Shown: positions 8,335-17,414, counted from the first letter of the stretch. The stretch is DNA of 64,000 nucleotides from an uncultured Clostridia bacterium (GCA_938045615.1 CALIBC010000226.1:55438-119437), one strand, 5' to 3'. Notes: a model not told the origin generated them from the letters alone. A program made the numbers and translations.

Positions 8335-8922
8335 ATGGCAACAAACAGGGATCCTATTTTAAAGAGATGCAGATCGCTGGATATCGATCCGGGTCATCTG
8401 GGGATATTCAAAAAGTCGAAAAGACAGCCGGTAAGGCGCGGAAAGAAGATGAGTGAATACGCTTTGCAGCTTCGAGAGAAGCAGAGAGCGAAATTTATAT
8501 ACGGGATGCAGGAAAAGCAGTTCAGAAATACGTTCAAAAAAGCCGCAAAGAAAAAGGGGATGACCGGTGAAAACCTGCTCCTCATGCTTGAGTCAAGACT
8601 CGACAACGTGGTTTACAGAATGGGGCTTGCATTTACCAGAAGAGAGGCCAGACAACTTGTGGTGCACGGTCACTACATGGTCAACGGGAGAAAGGTTAGC
8701 TCTCCGGGATTTCAGGTAAAAGCAGGAGATGTGATCAAGGTCAGAGAAAAGAGCGGCTCCTCTTCCAAATTCAAGGACTTGAAGGAATTTCAGGTAGTCG
8801 TGCCGTCATGGATGAGTGTCGATCCCGAGAAGTTGGAAGGTAAAGTTGTCGCAATGCCTACAAGAGAAGAAATCGACACACCTATTGAGGAACATCTGAT
8901 CGTCGAATTGTATTCCAAATAA
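8335..8922 (+). CDS. rpsD: 30S ribosomal protein S4
   Basis: S4 nucleates 30S assembly and in many bacteria autoregulates the alpha operon. The 195-residue product is the shorter Firmicutes/Clostridia form and lacks the N-terminal zinc-binding cysteines. It has the S4 RNA-binding domain at about residues 87-150 (LESRLDNVVYRMGLAFTRREARQLVVHGH). It is followed after 128 bases by rpoA. Confidence 0.96.
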   Translation: MATNRDPILKRCRSLDIDPGHLGIFKKSKRQPVRRGKKMSEYALQLREKQRAKFIYGMQEKQFRNTFKKAAKKKGMTGENLLLMLESRLDNVVYRMGLAFTRREARQLVVHGHYMVNGRKVSSPGFQVKAGDVIKVREKSGSSSKFKDLKEFQVVVPSWMSVDPEKLEGKVVAMPTREEIDTPIEEHLIVELYSK

Positions 8923-9050
8923 TTCGTGTCTGTTTGGCGGGATATCGCCGGGTTTTCCGGCGGTAAAACTTGCCGCAAGGAAGCCGGTGCGTATATACGT
9001 GTCGCTTCTGCGTACGTTATTTGTTTGGATACCGAAAGGAGGTTTTTATC

Positions 9051-9995
9051 ATGATAGAAATCGAAAAACCAACCATTGTGAAAGAGATCGACGAGGATGG
9101 TTGCTACGGAAAATTTATTATTGAACCACTCGAAAGAGGTTACGGGATCACCTTGGGGAATTGCATGAGACGGATTCTCCTAAGCTCCCTGCCCGGTGCG
9201 GCTGTGACATCGGTCAAGATCGACGGTATTTTGCATGAATTCTCGACTATTCCGGGCGTAAAAGAGGATGTCACGGAAATAATACTAAATCTTAAACAGC
9301 TTGCGGTCAAACTTACGGGAGATGAAACAAAGAGAGTTATAATCAACGCCGTGGGACCAAAAGAAGTAACAGCGGCAGATATAATCGGAGATGCCGAGAT
9401 GGAAATATACAATCCTGATCTGCATATCGCCACACTTGAAGACAATGCTGCACTTGTGATGGAGATCAACTTGGCTCGCGGGCGCGGATACGTTTCCGCA
9501 GAGATGAACAAGACGGAAGATACTCCGATCTCGGTCATTCCGGTGGATTCCATATACACACCTGTTCGCAAGGCGAACTTTACCGTACAGAACACCAGAG
9601 TCGGTCAGGTCACAGACTACGACAAGCTCATACTTGAGATATGGACGGATGGCTCAACCACCCCGGAAGAGGGGGTTTCGGTCGGCGCAAAGATCATGCA
9701 GGAACATCTGAACCTCTTCATCGAGCTGGATGACAATGCCGATGGACTTGAGATAATGATCGAAAAGGAAGAGGATCAAAAAGAGAAAGTCATGGAAATG
9801 ACGATCGAAGAACTGGAGCTTTCCGTAAGATCTTTCAACTGCCTTAAGAGGGCTTCGATCAACACTGTCGAGCAGTTGACCGAGCGAACCGAGGAAGACA
9901 TGATGAAGGTCAGAAACCTCGGCAAGAAATCTCTTGAGGAAGTCAAGAAAAAGTTGGAAGAGCTGGAACTCAGCCTCAAGCCGAGTGAAGAATAG
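9051..9995 (+). CDS. rpoA: RNA polymerase subunit alpha
   Basis: Alpha dimerises to scaffold RNA polymerase, and its C-terminal domain binds UP elements and activators. I start at the ATG at 9051 (MIEIEKPTIVKEI), which has AAAGGAGG 8 bases upstream. The open frame extends back to 8970, but the extra 27 residues are Cys-rich and unlike RpoA. The product is 314 residues: N-terminal dimerisation domain with the ERGYGITLGNCMRRILLSSLPG signature region, then an alpha-CTD with helix-hairpin-helix near residues 275-300. Confidence 0.96.
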   Translation: MIEIEKPTIVKEIDEDGCYGKFIIEPLERGYGITLGNCMRRILLSSLPGAAVTSVKIDGILHEFSTIPGVKEDVTEIILNLKQLAVKLTGDETKRVIINAVGPKEVTAADIIGDAEMEIYNPDLHIATLEDNAALVMEINLARGRGYVSAEMNKTEDTPISVIPVDSIYTPVRKANFTVQNTRVGQVTDYDKLILEIWTDGSTTPEEGVSVGAKIMQEHLNLFIELDDNADGLEIMIEKEEDQKEKVMEMTIEELELSVRSFNCLKRASINTVEQLTERTEEDMMKVRNLGKKSLEEVKKKLEELELSLKPSEE

Positions 9996-10025
9996 CGAGT
10001 AAAATAGCAAGAAAGGAGCATTGAA

Positions 10026-10367
10026 ATGCCGGGATACAGAAAACTGGGAAGAGATTCGGCTCACAGAAAGGCGATGTTGAGAAACCTCGTTACGGATCTG
10101 CTTCGCGAAGGTAGGATTTCAACGACGGATACGAGAGCCAAAGAGGCGGGTCGCATGACCGAAAAGATGATCACGCTTGCAAAACGCGGAGATCTGCATG
10201 CGAGAAGACAGGTGCTCGGATTCGTTTACGACGAAAGCGTGGTAAGCAAGCTGTTTGAGGAAATCGCACCCAAATACGCAGAGCGAAACGGCGGGTATAC
10301 GAGAATACTCAAGCTGGGACCTCGCAGAGGCGACTGTGCGGAGACGGTCTTTCTTGAGCTTGTGTAG
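10026..10367 (+). CDS. rplQ: 50S ribosomal protein L17
   Basis: L17 is the last gene of the alpha operon. The 113-residue product starts MPGYRKLGRDSAHRKAMLRNL and ends GPRRGDCAETVFLELV, as in short-form L17 proteins. It follows rpoA by 30 bases with a GAAAGGAG site. A strong terminator hairpin lies about 150 bases downstream. Confidence 0.96.
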   Translation: MPGYRKLGRDSAHRKAMLRNLVTDLLREGRISTTDTRAKEAGRMTEKMITLAKRGDLHARRQVLGFVYDESVVSKLFEEIAPKYAERNGGYTRILKLGPRRGDCAETVFLELV

Positions 10368-10512
10368 AATTTTTGCATGACCTTTTGCCACTTTTCCGCA
10401 TAGGGTTTTGTGTAATCGTTTGAACATGGATCTTTGCGCTCATGAGCCTTTATATGTGGCACGGGTCGCAAGGTCGTAGCACGAGCATTCTACAGCATAC
10501 AAAGGATTATTC

Positions 10513-10547
10513 AAAACTCCTCGCAAAGAAAAACTGCGGGGAGTTTT
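10513..10547 (+). terminator. Terminator of the spc-alpha operon
   Basis: A 13-bp stem pairs 10513-10525 with 10535-10547 (AAAACTCC-T-CGCA with TGCG-G-GGAGTTTT, one T-G wobble) around a 9-base loop. The 3' arm ends in TTTT. The sequence is nearly symmetric, so it could work from both sides. It is the first strong hairpin after rplQ. Confidence 0.8.
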
Positions 10548-10788
10548 AAATTGCAGCAGGTGTGAACGCGGCGTTGGATAAAAGCCGCCGTCGCGAAAAC
10601 CGTCGTTATCGTAGTTTTGATTTCAGCACGACGCCATATAAATCTCCGAAGGCATAAACCGATTTTCCCATTGACAATTATGTATAAATCTGCTAACTTT
10701 TTGTTAAGGAAAGCTAATCGAAATGCCGTAAAAGCGGTGCCCGTGACAGCGCCTCGTCTTATCGTCCATTCTCCCAAAAGTGTTTGGT

Positions 10789-10818
10789 TTGACTAACCTA
10801 TGTTGATTCAAGTATAGT
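10789..10818 (+). promoter_or_regulatory. Sigma-A-type promoter for the Cys-rich gene/ECF locus
   Basis: TTGACT (10789-10794) and TATAGT (10813-10818) are separated by 18 bases. The element lies 20 bases upstream of the ATG at 10838, with GAGGAGGGA between. It is a good candidate promoter for the Cys-rich gene and possibly for the ECF genes behind it. Confidence 0.65.
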
Positions 10819-10837
10819 AAGGCAGAGGAGGGAAATC

Positions 10838-11119
10838 ATGGATAACGATTTCAGAGATAAGAAATATACTTTTTTTCAGCATAAAGATTGCGAATTTTTC
10901 CCTTGCCATAAGACAGATAAACCGGAGGATTTCAATTGCCTGTTTTGCTATTGTCCGCTTTACGCACTGGGAAATCGTTGTGGCGGCAATTTCCGATACA
11001 CCGAGAACGGGTTTAAGGATTGTAGCGAATGCCTGTTTCCGCACGTCAGAGACAACTACCCGAAGATTCTTGAGAGGTATCAAGATATAATGAAGGTGGC
11101 GCAGGAACAAAACAAGTAA
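10838..11119 (+). CDS. Cysteine-rich small metal-binding protein (PF04071-like)
   Basis: The 93-residue cytosolic protein has nine Cys (CEFFPC, CLFCYC, CGG, CSEC) and several His, in the pattern of the cysteine-rich small domain proteins annotated as probable zinc-finger-like metal binders (PF04071/COG2158). It has no signal peptide or membrane segment. AGGAGGG lies before the ATG and a good promoter lies upstream. The function is unknown. Its place ahead of an ECF transporter in a cobalamin-riboswitch neighbourhood suggests metal or cofactor handling, which is inference. Confidence 0.75.
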   Translation: MDNDFRDKKYTFFQHKDCEFFPCHKTDKPEDFNCLFCYCPLYALGNRCGGNFRYTENGFKDCSECLFPHVRDNYPKILERYQDIMKVAQEQNK

Positions 11120-11206
11120 CCGGATACAGACTGTGTCTTGTGGCAGGACGGAGTGAGATTTTCGCAAGAACTCTCCGCCAGCCCATATCAAATAAAGGTA
11201 TTCATG

Positions 11207-11226
11207 GATCCGCACGTTTGCGGATC
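11207..11226 (+). repeat. Short perfect hairpin upstream of the hypothetical gene
   Basis: GATCCGCA (11207-11214) pairs with TGCGGATC (11219-11226) around a 4-base loop. There is no T run, so it is not a standard terminator. It may be a processing or regulator site in the leader of the gene at 11254. Confidence 0.5.
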
Positions 11227-11253
11227 GATTGAGCGAAAGGATAGGTTGAAAGT

Positions 11254-11544
11254 ATGAATGTAAATTGGTTTAAGAACCCGGACAACGTGGTTTATGCAGA
11301 TGTGAATCAATTTTGTGATAATTTCGGCAAGGAAACGGGAATAGAAAATCTCAGGGAAAAACTCGATGAGTACAGAGCCAATCCCGTAAAAGAGGGAATA
11401 AATCTAAAAGGCAAGAAGAGAACCAGCCTGAAAGTATTTATTCCGAACAAGTATTTTGATGAACCCATTGAAATGGGTGACAGCGTTTGGGTGTATATGG
11501 GCGAGAACTATGAATGTTACTGCATATACTGGCCGCAGCAATAG
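11254..11544 (+). CDS. Hypothetical protein, 96 residues
   Basis: I do not recognise this protein. It starts MNVNWFKNPDNVVYADVNQF. A charged, probably helical middle (residues 25-55) follows, then a more hydrophobic end rich in Tyr and Trp with YECYCIYW. It has no signal peptide or membrane segment. The start has only a distant AAAGGA. It lies 24 bases before the ecfT-like gene on the same strand, so co-transcription is likely. An 8-bp perfect hairpin (11207-11214 with 11219-11226) lies just upstream. Confidence 0.6.
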   Translation: MNVNWFKNPDNVVYADVNQFCDNFGKETGIENLREKLDEYRANPVKEGINLKGKKRTSLKVFIPNKYFDEPIEMGDSVWVYMGENYECYCIYWPQQ

Positions 11545-11568
11545 ACGTTCGATAGCGGCAAATATAAG

Positions 11569-12480
11569 ATGCTGAGGGACGGAATCGGGGAAAACTCGGA
11601 ATTCGCAGGGTTTCATCCTCTGGTTAATTTGACATACTTTATTATCGTGATCGGGGTGACGATGTTTTCCATGTCTCCTGCGTTTTTGGTTACAAATCTT
11701 GTCCTTTCATGGACTTATTCAATACTCTTGAGGGGCAGCGGGGTGATTCTGCAAAATTTTTTTGTCACTGTGTTCACTTTGATTGTAATGACGGTTATCA
11801 ACATGTTTTTTACGCATGAAGGTGTGACCGTACTGTTTTATTTGAATGATAATGCGATCACGCTGCAAGCTCTTATCTACGGACTTTGTTCGGCGGTTAT
11901 GTTGAGTTCGGTCATAACGTGGTTTGTGAGCTTCAACGTGATAATGAGCTCGGAAAAATTGATATACATATTCGGCAAAGCCGCCCCGGTCATTGGGCTG
12001 ACGCTGTCGATGATCTTTAGATACGTACCGCTTTTAAAAGAGAGATACAAAGAAATACACATGGGGCAGGTGTGCCTTGGACGAGGAAACAGGAGAGGTT
12101 TTTTCAATAAAATGCGCCGATTCGCCAAGGAAGTATCCATTCTCATCTCTTGGTCGCTGGAATCTTCCATCGAAAGTGCGGATTCTATGGAGGCAAGAGG
12201 TTACGGACTGAAAGGAAGAACATCTTTTCACTTGTACAGACTACAAAAGTGCGACATATTGTTTGTTCTGATCATGTTTGCGCTTCTTTCGGTTGTTATT
12301 TACGGCGGATATGCGGGGACGGGAAAGGTTTCTTTCTATCCGGACTTTAACTATAATCCCGATATGAAAAGCGTTGTGGCGCTTGTTGCTTATTTCGGAT
12401 TGGCGATGTTGCCCCTGTCGATGGATATATATGGAGAAATGAGGTGGAAGAGATCAAGACGATCGAATTTGACAATGTAA
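11569..12480 (+). CDS. ecfT: ECF transporter transmembrane component EcfT
   Basis: EcfT couples the ATPases to the substrate-capturing S protein in energy-coupling-factor vitamin importers. The 303-residue product starts near FHPLVNLTYF, an EcfT N-terminal hallmark, and has several hydrophobic segments (about residues 23-60, 65-85, 95-120, 225-245, 265-285). The coupling-helix motif SMEARGYG (Ala-Arg-Gly) lies near residue 207. There is no clear ribosome binding site, so coupling to the preceding gene is possible. The next gene starts 36 bases before its stop. Confidence 0.9.
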   Translation: MLRDGIGENSEFAGFHPLVNLTYFIIVIGVTMFSMSPAFLVTNLVLSWTYSILLRGSGVILQNFFVTVFTLIVMTVINMFFTHEGVTVLFYLNDNAITLQALIYGLCSAVMLSSVITWFVSFNVIMSSEKLIYIFGKAAPVIGLTLSMIFRYVPLLKERYKEIHMGQVCLGRGNRRGFFNKMRRFAKEVSILISWSLESSIESADSMEARGYGLKGRTSFHLYRLQKCDILFVLIMFALLSVVIYGGYAGTGKVSFYPDFNYNPDMKSVVALVAYFGLAMLPLSMDIYGEMRWKRSRRSNLTM

Positions 12481-14264
12481 CATTCACTTATCCGCTTTCA
12501 AACACATCGTCATTGAACGATGTGAGCTTCTCCGTTGAAAAATCACAGTTTGTGGTGATTTGCGGAAAATCGGGATGCGGCAAGACCACGCTACTGCGGC
12601 ATATGAAAAAGAATATGATGCCCTACGGTGAGTTGAGTGGGAGAATCGTGTACGACGGAAAAGACGTATCGGAATTGTGCGATGAGAAAAGTGCTTCGGA
12701 AGTGGGATATGTACAACAGAATCCCGACAATCAGCTTGTCACGGACAAAGTATGGCATGAGCTTGCTTTCGGACTTGAGAGTCTGGGTCTTGACAATCTG
12801 ACTATCAAGCGAAGAGTTGCGGAGATGGCAAGCTATTTTGACATACAGACATGGTTCAGAAAGGACGTGAGCAGGCTGTCGGGTGGGCAAAAACAGCTTC
12901 TTAACCTGGCGTCGGTAATGCTTATGCAACCGAAACTGCTTGTTTTGGATGAACCGACGTCGCAGCTTGATCCCATAGCCGCATCGGAGTTTCTCGGAAC
13001 ACTGTATAAGATCAACAGAGATCTGGGCGTCACCGTAATATTGTCTGAGCACAGACTTGAGGAGGCCTTTGCCATGGCTGACAGGGTTATTGTTATGGAT
13101 GCCGGAAAAATACTGGTGGATGCCGATCCGGGTGCTGTCGGCGGCTTTCTTGCGGGGGGCGGGCGTATAGATGAGCAAGACATCGTTGTCGCCGAGGGGA
13201 AAAGCAAAAAAACCAGGCACCCCATGTTTTATGGACTTCCCACCGTCACAAAGATCTTTCATAGCGTTTCGAATCACGCATATGGCGAAAGCGATTCGTG
13301 CGACCGGGATGATGCGAATGCGAAGCAGCGCATGGCGCGGCCACTACATCCGAAAGAAGTGGAAAAAGCATGCGGAGGCGATGCAAAAAGGAGCCCGCTT
13401 AGCATCAGAGAAGGAAGACTTTGGCTTGACGGGATAATGGCTTTGAACAAGCGAAAAGGCTCGGACATGAAGCGCCCCGGAAGCGAGAGTGTGTGCATGG
13501 AAACCGGCGAAAGTGCAAATCCCGCCGTTTTGCTCAAAAATATCAGCTTCCGCTATGAGAAGAACACGCAGGATGTTTTGCGTGATCTGAATCTTCATGT
13601 GGTAAAAGGTGAATTGTTCTGCGTGCTGGGCGGAAACGGCGTTGGCAAAAGCACCATGTTGAAAGCGATAACATCAATAATAAAGATCCGGCGCGGCAAG
13701 ATCAAGACGGAAGGCAGACTTGCAATGCTTCCCCAAAATCCCCAGGCGCTGTTTACGGAGATTTCCGTTGAGGATGAATTGATGGAGGCTCTGTATTATG
13801 AGGAAAAAAGCGATGAGAGTAAAGTAAAAGAAGTGCTGGAAGTGCTTGATTTGATGGAATTATCACATCTGCGAAAGTCGCATCCCTACGATCTGTCCGG
13901 CGGAGAGCAGCAACGGCTTGCGCTGGGAAAGGTTCTTTTGCTTGATCCGGATATAATCCTGTTGGATGAACCGACCAAGGGTCTTGACCCGTTTTTCAAG
14001 ATTTCCCTTGCGAAAATTTTAAAAAAGCTCACGGGTGTCGGAAAAACTGTGCTGATGGTTTCGCATGACATAGAGTTTTGCGCCGAACACGGGGATCGTT
14101 GTGCGATGTTTTTCGATGGTGGCATAGTGTCCGTGAGCGCGGCGCATGAGTTTTTTTCGGGAAATAATTTTTATACGACTATGGCAAACAAAATCGCAAG
14201 GGAGCACTTCCCGGGCGCGGTGACATGGGAGGAGGTTGTTCGGTGCGTAGAGGCATTGACATGA
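12444..14264 (+). CDS. ECF transporter ATPase, two ABC domains fused (A-A')
   Basis: The 606-residue protein fuses two ABC ATPases, usually two separate genes (ecfA1 and ecfA2), that power an ECF importer. Domain 1: Walker A GKSGCGKT near residue 40, signature LSGGQKQ, Walker B LLVLDEPTS. Domain 2 (from about residue 350): GGNGVGKST, LSGGEQQR, IILLDEPTK. A charged, low-complexity linker of about 115 residues separates them. The start is GTG at 12444, inside the end of ecfT. Fused ATPases are common in Clostridia. Confidence 0.92.
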   Translation: MEEIKTIEFDNVTFTYPLSNTSSLNDVSFSVEKSQFVVICGKSGCGKTTLLRHMKKNMMPYGELSGRIVYDGKDVSELCDEKSASEVGYVQQNPDNQLVTDKVWHELAFGLESLGLDNLTIKRRVAEMASYFDIQTWFRKDVSRLSGGQKQLLNLASVMLMQPKLLVLDEPTSQLDPIAASEFLGTLYKINRDLGVTVILSEHRLEEAFAMADRVIVMDAGKILVDADPGAVGGFLAGGGRIDEQDIVVAEGKSKKTRHPMFYGLPTVTKIFHSVSNHAYGESDSCDRDDANAKQRMARPLHPKEVEKACGGDAKRSPLSIREGRLWLDGIMALNKRKGSDMKRPGSESVCMETGESANPAVLLKNISFRYEKNTQDVLRDLNLHVVKGELFCVLGGNGVGKSTMLKAITSIIKIRRGKIKTEGRLAMLPQNPQALFTEISVEDELMEALYYEEKSDESKVKEVLEVLDLMELSHLRKSHPYDLSGGEQQRLALGKVLLLDPDIILLDEPTKGLDPFFKISLAKILKKLTGVGKTVLMVSHDIEFCAEHGDRCAMFFDGGIVSVSAAHEFFSGNNFYTTMANKIAREHFPGAVTWEEVVRCVEALT

Positions 14265-15235
14265 CTCAATATCGTGCGGCGGCCGCAAAAAGAACCGCCG
14301 TGTCGGCACTGCTTATTTTTTGTGCGATTCCCATAGGTATTCTTGCCCTGACAAGACTTGCGGGAAGTGATGCATATATTGCGGGGAGCCTTCTCATCAT
14401 AATTTGCACCATGATCCCGTTTTTCATGGTCTTTGAAAAACGTAAACCCAAGGCGCGGGAGATAGTGCTGATAGCGATGATGTCGGCTCTTACCGTGGTA
14501 ATACATATGTTCTTCCACCTGACGCTTCCGCTTCAGGCAGGCACCGCAATGGTCATAATATCGGGGATATCACTGGGATCGGAAGCGGGTTTTCTGGTGG
14601 GTGCGCTCGCAAGGTTTGTGTGCAATTTCTATATGGGGCAAGGGCCATGGACTCCTTGGCAGATGTTTTGTTGGGGGATTTTGGGTTTTCTTGCGGGTAT
14701 GGCATTCAATAAAATTGATTACAGGAATATTAAAAATAAGGCGTTCGCCACTGAATCAGAAGCCGAAAATCCCGGGGACGGAAGTGGAGTATCTATTGCA
14801 GGATCGATCGCAGGTCCGGTGTTGAGTATAATATTTGCAATAGTTGCGGCATATGTTTCATACCTGCTTTTGCCCGGCGAGGAGGACACTTTTTTGGGGT
14901 GGCGGCTTTACTTATTTGGAATTGCGGGACTTGTGGCAGGCGTGATTTTGCAAAGAAAGCGACTTGACGTGAGCGGTTTTGCAATGGCGCTGTTTACCTT
15001 TTTTGTCACATTTATAGTTTACGGTGGAATAATGAACGTGTGCGCTATGGTAATGTCGTCTGTAATGCCGGGAGGAAAGTCGATAAGCTGGAATGCGCTT
15101 CGACTTCTATACGTTACGGGAGTGCCCTACGATCTGGAGCATGCAGGGACAGCCGCAGTTTTCATCTTCCTGTTCGGCGGCGTATTCGTAAAAAAGATTG
15201 AGAGGATCAAAATAAAGTACGGAATATACAGATGA
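14243..15235 (+). CDS. ECF transporter substrate-binding S component, substrate unassigned
   Basis: S components are small membrane proteins that bind a vitamin and dock on EcfT. I place the start at GTG 14243, eight bases after GGAGGAGG; ATG 14225 and ATG 14261 are alternatives. The product (330 residues) has about eight hydrophobic segments and the motif GQGPWTPWQMFCWG near residue 137. It is longer than typical S proteins (180-220) because of a loop near residues 170-190 and extra helices. It overlaps the ATPase gene. Cobalamin is the favoured substrate from context only. Confidence 0.85.
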   Translation: MRRGIDMTQYRAAAAKRTAVSALLIFCAIPIGILALTRLAGSDAYIAGSLLIIICTMIPFFMVFEKRKPKAREIVLIAMMSALTVVIHMFFHLTLPLQAGTAMVIISGISLGSEAGFLVGALARFVCNFYMGQGPWTPWQMFCWGILGFLAGMAFNKIDYRNIKNKAFATESEAENPGDGSGVSIAGSIAGPVLSIIFAIVAAYVSYLLLPGEEDTFLGWRLYLFGIAGLVAGVILQRKRLDVSGFAMALFTFFVTFIVYGGIMNVCAMVMSSVMPGGKSISWNALRLLYVTGVPYDLEHAGTAAVFIFLFGGVFVKKIERIKIKYGIYR

Positions 15236-15309
15236 AACGGCAGGATGATTGCGAGGATGCATAAACTAAGAGTGTTATTGGCAAAAAAACAGGAAAGCAT
15301 GGGTATTGT

Positions 15310-16077
15310 ATGAAGAGAGATTTATTCCTATGCACATTTACGGAGAATGCGCTTCCTATAATAAAAGAACTTGAAATAGGGATGGAAAGCAATCACTTCT
15401 GCATATCCAAAAGCTTGGATGAAGAAGTTGTGGATCGAACGATTTTCCAAATAAAGCAGGATATGAAGTTTTGCGGAATCACCGACCCCAAAAAGGTTTT
15501 TGTGCACGGACCGTTTACCGAAATTTATCCGCAGGGAATAGATCGGTCTATTGTGCAAGCCGGAAAAAAGCGGCTTGAGCAGGCATTTGAGGCGTGTACG
15601 AGGCTTGGACTTAAGCGGATGGTGGTGCATTCCGGATTTCTTCCTATCATGTATTTTGATACTTGGCACATAGAACGATCCGTTGACTTTTGGTCTGAGT
15701 ATATGCGGAACAAACCTGCGGATTTCAACATATTTATAGAAAATGTATTTGATCCGGATCCGGCGCCACTTGTTGAGATTGTGGAAAAGATAGATGACCC
15801 CAGGGTAAAACTGTGCCTTGATGTAGGCCACGCCAATGCGGTGACGCTTGACAAAAGTGTGTACTGCTGGATAAAATCAATGGGTAGGCATATAGGGCAT
15901 TTCCACCTGCATAATAATGACGGCACCTGTGACAGTCATGATCCCATAGACAAGGGGTCGCTGGATATGGAAAAGTTGCTTGCGTATATGGACGATTACT
16001 GCGACAAGGATGCGACCGTCACTGTGGAAAGCCGCCGGACGGGCGATGAGATCAAATGGCTGTTGGATCGGTTGTGA
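15310..16077 (+). CDS. Sugar phosphate isomerase/epimerase family TIM-barrel protein
   Basis: The 255-residue cytosolic protein fits the AP-endonuclease-2/xylose-isomerase-like TIM barrel family. Likely metal-site segments are IENVFDPDP, KLCLDVGHANAV and HIGHFHLHNN followed by DSHDPIDKG, with VESR near the end. The family ranges from sugar epimerases to endonuclease IV and to demethylation enzymes, so the reaction cannot be named. The only ATG fitting the N-terminus is at 15310, with a weak AGGAAAG upstream. It sits inside the ECF locus, 74 bases after the S component. Confidence 0.8.
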   Translation: MKRDLFLCTFTENALPIIKELEIGMESNHFCISKSLDEEVVDRTIFQIKQDMKFCGITDPKKVFVHGPFTEIYPQGIDRSIVQAGKKRLEQAFEACTRLGLKRMVVHSGFLPIMYFDTWHIERSVDFWSEYMRNKPADFNIFIENVFDPDPAPLVEIVEKIDDPRVKLCLDVGHANAVTLDKSVYCWIKSMGRHIGHFHLHNNDGTCDSHDPIDKGSLDMEKLLAYMDDYCDKDATVTVESRRTGDEIKWLLDRL

Positions 16078-16146
16078 GTAGAGTGTGGCGATGCTTGTCA
16101 AATAAGAATAACAAATTGATGTGTGTAAGTTGGAAAAGAGGTTAAA

Positions 16147-17142
16147 ATGAAAATCGAAAAAAGAAGTTTTAAAGTTTTTGCGGCAGTGATGACGATCATG
16201 CTTATAGCGGGCGCTCTTGCGGGCTGCGGCGACAAGAAAGCCGATAAAAAGGATGCCACAGGCAAAACAAAAGTGGTCAAGGTCGGCGGGAAATCCATGG
16301 ATGAGCTCATAAGCACCGTGAGCAAGAGCATCATCGAGAAAAACAAGCCCGAAGACATAGCGCAAGCAGGGCAGGACTGGCTCATATTCGACCTTGCAAA
16401 ACTCGATTTTTCCAATAAGAAAAAGGCTGTGCCGAAAGACTACTTCAAGGAATACTTTGACGGCGTGCGTGTCAAAGTCAAGACGAAGAAGGGAGTTTTG
16501 GATAAAAAGAATTATACGGAAAACATCAAAGTTTCTTTGGCTGCATTGGCAATAGACAAAGAACCTCTGCGCATCGAGGGGCACAACATAGTTTCAAAGG
16601 CAGACAATTACAATGCGGTGAGAGGGCAGGGACTTAATGCGGAATTTTATGCGTTGATTCTGAACAGCTATGCAAAGTATGGATTCAAAAACGAAAAAAG
16701 ATACCTGCAGGATGTTCTGGCTGCCGCTCATAAGGACGGTGGGTTCAGTTACGGAGGAAAGAAGTCCGATGTGGACATGACCGCAATGGCCGTTCAGGCA
16801 CTTGCGCCGTACTCGCAGGAGAGCAAAAAGGCGGGAAAAGTCGTAAAAAAAGCTCTAAAGTATCTCTCGAAAAAGCAAAACAAAAACGGAGGATACGATA
16901 CGTGTGAATCAGTCGCGCAGGTCATAATGGCGATAGGGGCGATGCGGTACAATCCTCTTAAAGAGAGCAAATTCATCAAGGGCGGTAAGGATCTTGGGGA
17001 TGGGCTTATGAGATATGCCACCAAAGACGGATTTTCCCATACCGAGGGAGGCGAAACCGACGCCATGGCAACGGAGCAGTCCCTCAGGGCGCTGGCCGCG
17101 ATACAACAGGGTATGCAGGGAAGAAGCATTTATGAAAGGTAA
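16147..17142 (+). CDS. Lipoprotein with prenyltransferase-type alpha-alpha toroid repeats (transcobalamin alpha-domain-like)
   Basis: The 331-residue protein has a lipoprotein signal peptide with lipobox LAGC (Cys about residue 24), so it is probably anchored outside the membrane. From about residue 145 it has at least three alpha-alpha toroid repeats seen as HKDGGFSYGG, NKNGGYDTCE and TKDGFSHTEGG, each before a helix pair. This fold occurs in squalene cyclases, prenyltransferases and the alpha domain of transcobalamin and intrinsic factor. No catalytic DxDD motif is visible. Beside an ECF importer and a B12 riboswitch, a cobalamin-binding role is the best inference. Confidence 0.75.
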   Translation: MKIEKRSFKVFAAVMTIMLIAGALAGCGDKKADKKDATGKTKVVKVGGKSMDELISTVSKSIIEKNKPEDIAQAGQDWLIFDLAKLDFSNKKKAVPKDYFKEYFDGVRVKVKTKKGVLDKKNYTENIKVSLAALAIDKEPLRIEGHNIVSKADNYNAVRGQGLNAEFYALILNSYAKYGFKNEKRYLQDVLAAAHKDGGFSYGGKKSDVDMTAMAVQALAPYSQESKKAGKVVKKALKYLSKKQNKNGGYDTCESVAQVIMAIGAMRYNPLKESKFIKGGKDLGDGLMRYATKDGFSHTEGGETDAMATEQSLRALAAIQQGMQGRSIYER

Positions 17143-17153
17143 ATAAATAATCC

Positions 17154-17183
17154 TTGACAGATGCGCATGCCTCTTGTTAGAAT
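17154..17183 (+). promoter_or_regulatory. Promoter of the cobalamin riboswitch transcript
   Basis: TTGACA (17154-17159) and TAGAAT (17178-17183) are 18 bases apart and lie just upstream of the riboswitch. This gives the riboswitch transcript its own start after the toroid lipoprotein gene ends at 17142. Confidence 0.75.
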
Positions 17184-17204
17184 GGAAATGCAATTGAAAA
17201 TGCG

Positions 17205-17358
17205 TTTTATGTTCTTCCACGATACGTGGAGGCTAAGAGGGAATCAGGTTTAAATCCTGAGCGGTCCCGCCACTGTGTTTGGGGAGCGACCTGCGATATA
17301 CCACTGGGAAACCGGGAAGGTGCGGGAAGCGGTGATCCATAAGCCAGGAGACCTGCAT
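17205..17358 (+). promoter_or_regulatory. Cobalamin riboswitch
   Basis: The region has the conserved parts of the adenosylcobalamin-class aptamer: AGAGGGAA near 17236; GGTCCCGCCACTGTG (17263-17277); GGGAAACCGGGAAGGTGCGGGAAGCGG in the core (17306-17332); and the B12 box AAGCCAGGAGACCTGC at 17341-17356. It is on the plus strand and is followed by a terminator at 17415-17442. It therefore probably shuts off transcription of the downstream DUF4430 gene when cobalamin is plentiful. It is the only riboswitch I recognise in the window. Confidence 0.93.
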
Positions 17359-17414
17359 AAAATTGTTTTTAATCGGCGGTGAACCGATCGTAAAAACACT
17401 GCATCAGCGAATAC

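Larger units (their letters stand above)
10368..10837 (+). other. Gene-free region after the ribosomal operon
   Basis: This 470-base stretch separates the ribosomal operon from the ECF locus. It holds the operon terminator (10513-10547) and the promoter of the next gene (10789-10818). A TTGACA at about 10671, followed after 17 bases by TAACTT, is a weaker promoter candidate. I see no convincing coding region, tRNA or repeat in the rest. Confidence 0.6.

Noticed and set aside
13274..13537. Minus-strand and alternate frames in the ECF ATPase linker
   Set aside because: The plus frame is continuous across both ABC halves, and the linker frames lack ribosome sites.
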